From JACMRP01 sp047302465 (GTDB lineage Bacteria; Bdellovibrionota; Bdellovibrionia; Bdellovibrionales; Bdellovibrionaceae): a stretch of 64,000 nt of DNA. A program made the translations under genes and the position numbers. Below are positions 60,784 to 64,000 of this stretch, one piece after another. The stretch's first letter is position 1; each line of letters opens with the position of its first letter. The notes below the pieces were generated by a model that was given only the letters and a program-made list of their open reading frames with translations, was not told where the DNA came from and did no database searches. The stretch spans positions 3,968,001 to 4,032,000 of the forward strand of contig NZ_CP178621.1 of NCBI RefSeq assembly GCF_047302465.1. Reading direction: 5' to 3'.

Positions 60784-60972
60784 GTGAAAGAGAAGCTCGA
60801 TCTAGTGGAGCTGGCACGTTTGCGCTGGGTCGAGAAATGGACAATTGAAAGGCTGGCTGGGCATTTTGGTTTGGGGACGACCGCCGTTAAGGTGTGGTTG
60901 CTGAAAATCAAGCAAAGGCCGAGTCTTGCTAATTTGGCAAAAAGGCCTCCGAATATTCGAGGCCGGGAATAG
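60784..60972 (+). CDS. Small HTH protein
   Basis: 62 residues from a GTG at 60784, with GAGG 8 bases upstream. Helix-turn-helix: LARLRWVEKWTIERLAGHFG, then LGTTAVKVWLLKIKQRP, like the homeodomain-like HTH of recombinases and small regulators. Thirteen bases separate it from the next gene, so the two are probably co-transcribed. Confidence 0.5.
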   Translation: MKEKLDLVELARLRWVEKWTIERLAGHFGLGTTAVKVWLLKIKQRPSLANLAKRPPNIRGRE

Positions 60973-60985
60973 AAAGGAGTTTCCT

Positions 60986-61159
60986 ATGGGATTTGAGAAG
61001 CTTGTTAACTTTGCAGTTACCGTGGTTTTAGCGGTGGCGTTGACTGGCAACTTGGAAAAGTTCACTTGGCAGGTGCAACTAGCGACCTTGAAGATTTTAA
61101 AAGCCTCACAGACTACAAGCTGGGGAACTCCCAGTTTTCTCGCTAGCGAGAGAAAGTAA
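60986..61159 (+). CDS. Small membrane protein
   Basis: 57 residues. AAAGGAG is 6 bases before the ATG, a strong ribosome binding site. MGFEKLVNFAVTVVLAVALT is a membrane helix; the second half is soluble, with an amphipathic QVQLATLKILKAS. Not recognised; paired with the HTH gene. Confidence 0.55.
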   Translation: MGFEKLVNFAVTVVLAVALTGNLEKFTWQVQLATLKILKASQTTSWGTPSFLASERK

Positions 61160-61311
61160 TCAAGTGGACAGACCTACTTGTGCCCTTCGAAACTACATTT
61201 CTTCAGATAACTGGACTTGGTTTATAACATAAATGTGTTTAGTCTTATCAAGCGTACTGACCCGAATCAAAAATCACCAATAGCTTAATTCATGCACGCA
61301 ATTTATTTACT

Positions 61312-62352
61312 ATGAATATTGACGAACTTAAGAAATCTATTCAGGCACATTTTACAGATGGATTGGTCACAATTGTGGGGTCTGGTTTATCTGCAGGTTA
61401 TTCTCTACCCACCATGGGACAACTAGCACAGCACCTATTGAATGAGGTGCCTAAAAAATTTGACATTACTACTTGCGGGCATTGGAAAGCAATTGACGAG
61501 CGACTCAATGATCAAGTGGGAATTGAAGTGGCTCTAAGAGATTTGGCAGCAGATAATCCACTAATTCCTGTAATTACTGACCTAGTTGCTGATTTGATCG
61601 AACAAAAAGAGCTGGAAGTTATTACTTCAGCACTGTCGGGCGATATTCGACTTGCCTTTCGAGACTTGGTTCCGCATTTGACTTTCTCAAACGACAGACA
61701 TTTTGTTATCACTACAAATTATGACAGACTGATTGAGCTTTCAATCGAACAAGCAAATGTTGCGATCGGCACTCTTTTTGATGGAAAAGTCTTCGGCAGA
61801 TTAGATAAAAAGGCATGCCGTAGCTCAATGAATATTGCGGTAGCTGCAAAGACGAAAGTTGGAGTACAACTTGTAAGTAGAAAACATGTGGTCGTGCTTA
61901 AACCGCATGGTAGTTTGGATTGGTATGAAGGCAAAGAGCACCCAGTTCGCTGTCCGATAAAACTTCCTCTACGACGACTAATGATTGCGCCAGGTGGCCA
62001 AAAATATCGTAAGGGTTATGAGTCACCATTTGATATTCATCGGGCCGACGCAAACGAGGCGATTGATAAGGCTACGAGATATTTAGTCATTGGCTATGGC
62101 TTCAACGATGATCACTTAGAAACACATCTACGCGCAGAAATTGGCAAAGGAAAGCCCTGCCTAGTCCTGGTGCGTGGATTAACCGATAATATTAAAGATC
62201 TTCTTTCAAAAAATAAAAGTCTGACAGTCCTTTCCCATGCCGAAGAAGAAACGGTTCCTGGCACATTGCTTTCCCAAAATGGAGTTCATAGTTTCTTTGC
62301 CGGAATCAATCTGTGGAGTTTGGACTCATTTATAAAAGAGGTATTAACTTAA
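61312..62352 (+). CDS. SIR2-family protein, effector of SIR2-HerA system
   Basis: 346 residues. SIR2 fold: TIVGSGLSAGYSLP with G-x-G-x-S at 23-27, VITTNYDRL carrying catalytic Asn136, LKPHGSLDW with His199, and a late VIGYGFNDDH. SIR2 proteins of antiphage systems degrade NAD, in SIR2-HerA when phage infection is sensed. No clear ribosome binding site. The stop and next start share one base (TAATG), so it is coupled to HerA. Confidence 0.9.
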   Translation: MNIDELKKSIQAHFTDGLVTIVGSGLSAGYSLPTMGQLAQHLLNEVPKKFDITTCGHWKAIDERLNDQVGIEVALRDLAADNPLIPVITDLVADLIEQKELEVITSALSGDIRLAFRDLVPHLTFSNDRHFVITTNYDRLIELSIEQANVAIGTLFDGKVFGRLDKKACRSSMNIAVAAKTKVGVQLVSRKHVVVLKPHGSLDWYEGKEHPVRCPIKLPLRRLMIAPGGQKYRKGYESPFDIHRADANEAIDKATRYLVIGYGFNDDHLETHLRAEIGKGKPCLVLVRGLTDNIKDLLSKNKSLTVLSHAEEETVPGTLLSQNGVHSFFAGINLWSLDSFIKEVLT

Positions 62353-64000
62353 TGAAAATTGACATCGAAGTTCTAAATTTTAAAGAGAATGACGGACTTG
62401 GCAAAGTTGCAGCCGTTGATACAACCAGAGCCTACCTAAGTGTGTCGAACCATGAGTTACTGACAAGAATTCCTGTTGGATCATTGATCGCCATACAGGG
62501 CGCTACTGCAAACGAATACTTAATTTCCATGGTTGAAAAAGTAAATCGAGAAGTCACTCAGGCGGTTATCGTAGAAGAGCAGACTGAAAGTGGTCTCGTT
62601 CCGGTTGGTGAAAAACAAACCGATACTATCCGCGTAATACTGATCGGAACATTTCGAAAAGTAGATGGAATTAAAAAGAATGTTTTCAAACGAGGCGCAG
62701 ACTCTTTTCCTCAAATTGAAAGAAGTGCCTTCATTATTGAAGGGCAGAATCTACAGCATTTAATGAATCTTCTGGGCTCTGACCTCCCTGCAGAGAATCA
62801 ACTGCAGCTTGGCAACTACATGGCCGACAGATCGGCAAAAGCGATAGCTGATGGAAATAGATTCTTTCAACGCCACGCCGCGATCTTGGGAAGTACAGGG
62901 TCCGGGAAGAGCTGGGCCGTGGCCCTTACTCTAGAAAGAGCTGCGAAACTAAAATTTGCTAACTTGATCGTCTTGGATATGCACGGAGAGTACGGAGCTC
63001 TTGCTGGCGAAAAAGGAATAGCTAAAGGGTTTCGAATAGCTGGCCCAGGAGATCTCAAGACTGCAGATAAAAAAGCCTTGTTTCTCCCCTATTGGTTGCT
63101 GAATCGAGAAGAGATGCTCGCGATGCTGCTAGATAGAAGTGACCAGAATGCCCCGAACCAAGCCACCAGATTTACTGAGCATATTCGTTCTTTAAAACAG
63201 GAGACCCTTGTCTCCGAAAAGAAGCAGGACGTGTTAGAAACTTTTACAGTTGATTCGCCAATTCCATATTCAATTGCTGATCTGTTAAAACTACTTGAAC
63301 AAGATGACACAGGCAGAGAGGCCGGAGCAAAAGCTGGTACTGATCGTGCTGGTCCATGGAACGGAAAGTTAACAAGATTTATATCAAGATTATCGGCAAA
63401 GATTGAGGATCGACGATATGGCTTTTTGTTTTCGCCGCCCCAAGAAGCAATGACTTATGGATGGCTTGCGGATTTTGCAAATCAGTTGCTCACTGCGAAT
63501 GGATCGGAACCAGGAATTAAAATTATTGATTTCTCTGAGGTTCCTTCGGATGTTCTTCCTGTGGTAGTAGCGGTATTTGCACGTGTTCTATATAATATTC
63601 AGTTTTGGACCGAGGCTGACAAACGGACACCATTTTGCATCGTTTGTGACGAAGCACATTTGTATTTACCAACTAAAGAATCAACTGATGCCGTTGAGCT
63701 ACGCGCAGTAGAAGCATTTGAGCGAATTGCTAAGGAAGGTAGGAAATATGGCGTATCTTTACTGGTGGTTAGTCAACGCCCTTCTGATGTCAGCAGAACG
63801 ATCCTTAGTCAGTGCAACAACTTCATGGTGCTAAGACTTACGAACGATCAAGATCAGAGCGTTGTAAGAAAACTTATGCCCGACTCAATGGCTGGCCTTA
63901 CTGACATACTACCTCTACTCGATGTGGGAGAGGCTTTATTACTGGGCGACAGTGTCTTGTTGCCAACAAGAATTAAGCTTGATCAGCCTCAAATCAAACC
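62352..64000 (+). CDS. HerA-like ATPase (partial, runs off window)
   Basis: 549 residues visible, reading frame open to the window end. N-terminal HAS-barrel-like part (IDIEVLNFKENDGLGKVAAVDTTRA), Walker A GSTGSGKS (180-187), Walker B CIVCDEAHLYLP with Asp433 and Glu434, a VVSQRP segment and EGRKYG with the likely arginine finger. HerA hexamers are DNA translocases; in SIR2-HerA they assemble with SIR2 and activate it. The missing C terminus is beyond base 64000. Confidence 0.92.
   Translation, partial: MKIDIEVLNFKENDGLGKVAAVDTTRAYLSVSNHELLTRIPVGSLIAIQGATANEYLISMVEKVNREVTQAVIVEEQTESGLVPVGEKQTDTIRVILIGTFRKVDGIKKNVFKRGADSFPQIERSAFIIEGQNLQHLMNLLGSDLPAENQLQLGNYMADRSAKAIADGNRFFQRHAAILGSTGSGKSWAVALTLERAAKLKFANLIVLDMHGEYGALAGEKGIAKGFRIAGPGDLKTADKKALFLPYWLLNREEMLAMLLDRSDQNAPNQATRFTEHIRSLKQETLVSEKKQDVLETFTVDSPIPYSIADLLKLLEQDDTGREAGAKAGTDRAGPWNGKLTRFISRLSAKIEDRRYGFLFSPPQEAMTYGWLADFANQLLTANGSEPGIKIIDFSEVPSDVLPVVVAVFARVLYNIQFWTEADKRTPFCIVCDEAHLYLPTKESTDAVELRAVEAFERIAKEGRKYGVSLLVVSQRPSDVSRTILSQCNNFMVLRLTNDQDQSVVRKLMPDSMAGLTDILPLLDVGEALLLGDSVLLPTRIKLDQPQIK

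Noticed and set aside
1..64000. CRISPR arrays, tRNA or rRNA genes, transposons
   Set aside because: No regularly spaced short repeats, cloverleaf-ready sequences or transposase ORFs were seen by eye.

Overview
The window reads as chromosome of a predatory or free-living member of the Bdellovibrionota, most likely a Bdellovibrio relative. The support is indirect. Lipoproteins carry the FQNC-type lipobox familiar from Bdellovibrio, G+C is moderate by eye, ribosome binding sites are clear and GGAG-like, and the content is typical Gram-negative (RND efflux, TolC, MCE/Pqi, HtpX, outer-membrane barrels). No rRNA, tRNA, CRISPR array, transposase or integrase was found. Several genes have non-ATG starts behind good Shine-Dalgarno sequences (TTG at 20447, 48621 and 54373; GTG at 5424 and 55460).

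Layout. Bases 1-5850 hold a lipoprotein start and a heavy-metal-type RND efflux operon (small His-rich protein, CzcA-like pump, free-standing His-rich domain, TolC-like channel, GNAT enzyme) with no membrane-fusion adaptor. Bases 5900-22850 are housekeeping and accessory genes: VOC enzyme, YecM-DUF4269 fusion, epimerase, HD hydrolase, Rnk, ankyrin protein, YbiT-like ABC-F, a run of membrane proteins ending in TerC, a NhaR-like regulator facing HtpX, a sorbosone/glucose-dehydrogenase-like enzyme, an SDR and a DTW tRNA-modifying enzyme. Bases 22850-30850 carry a PA2778/PA2779 pair, barrels, a compact PqiA-PqiB lipid-transport pair and small SRPBCC, SnoaL and DUF1801 proteins.

Bases 30900-34270 hold a divergent pair: an alpha-dioxygenase-like haem peroxidase and a catalase-fold protein with an N-terminal membrane anchor, a possible oxylipin module. 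Bases 34270-45040 contain an alkyltransferase-like protein, a metallo-beta-lactamase-fold enzyme, two LysR regulators facing other genes, a VWA-like lipoprotein and exonuclease III. Bases 45044-48621 form a tightly overlapping operon around PsuG (DJ-1-Nudix fusion, ART-like protein, toroid-SH3 protein, PsuG, with an ABM protein after it). Bases 48780-57500 hold SRPBCC, DUF2945, KatG, a SRAP/HMCES protein with a coiled-coil insertion, Nudix, a membrane-anchored Mrr-like nuclease and an ArsR-AHSA1 operon with its operator inside the promoter.

Bases 57500-64000 contain exported proteins, a lipoprotein of eight 56-residue Cys repeats bracketed by two copies of a spaced tmRNA-end-like motif, a tiny HTH gene with a tiny membrane-protein gene, and finally a SIR2-HerA pair. 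SIR2-HerA is a known antiphage system; the HerA gene runs off the window. The right end is therefore probably the start of a defence or accessory island.
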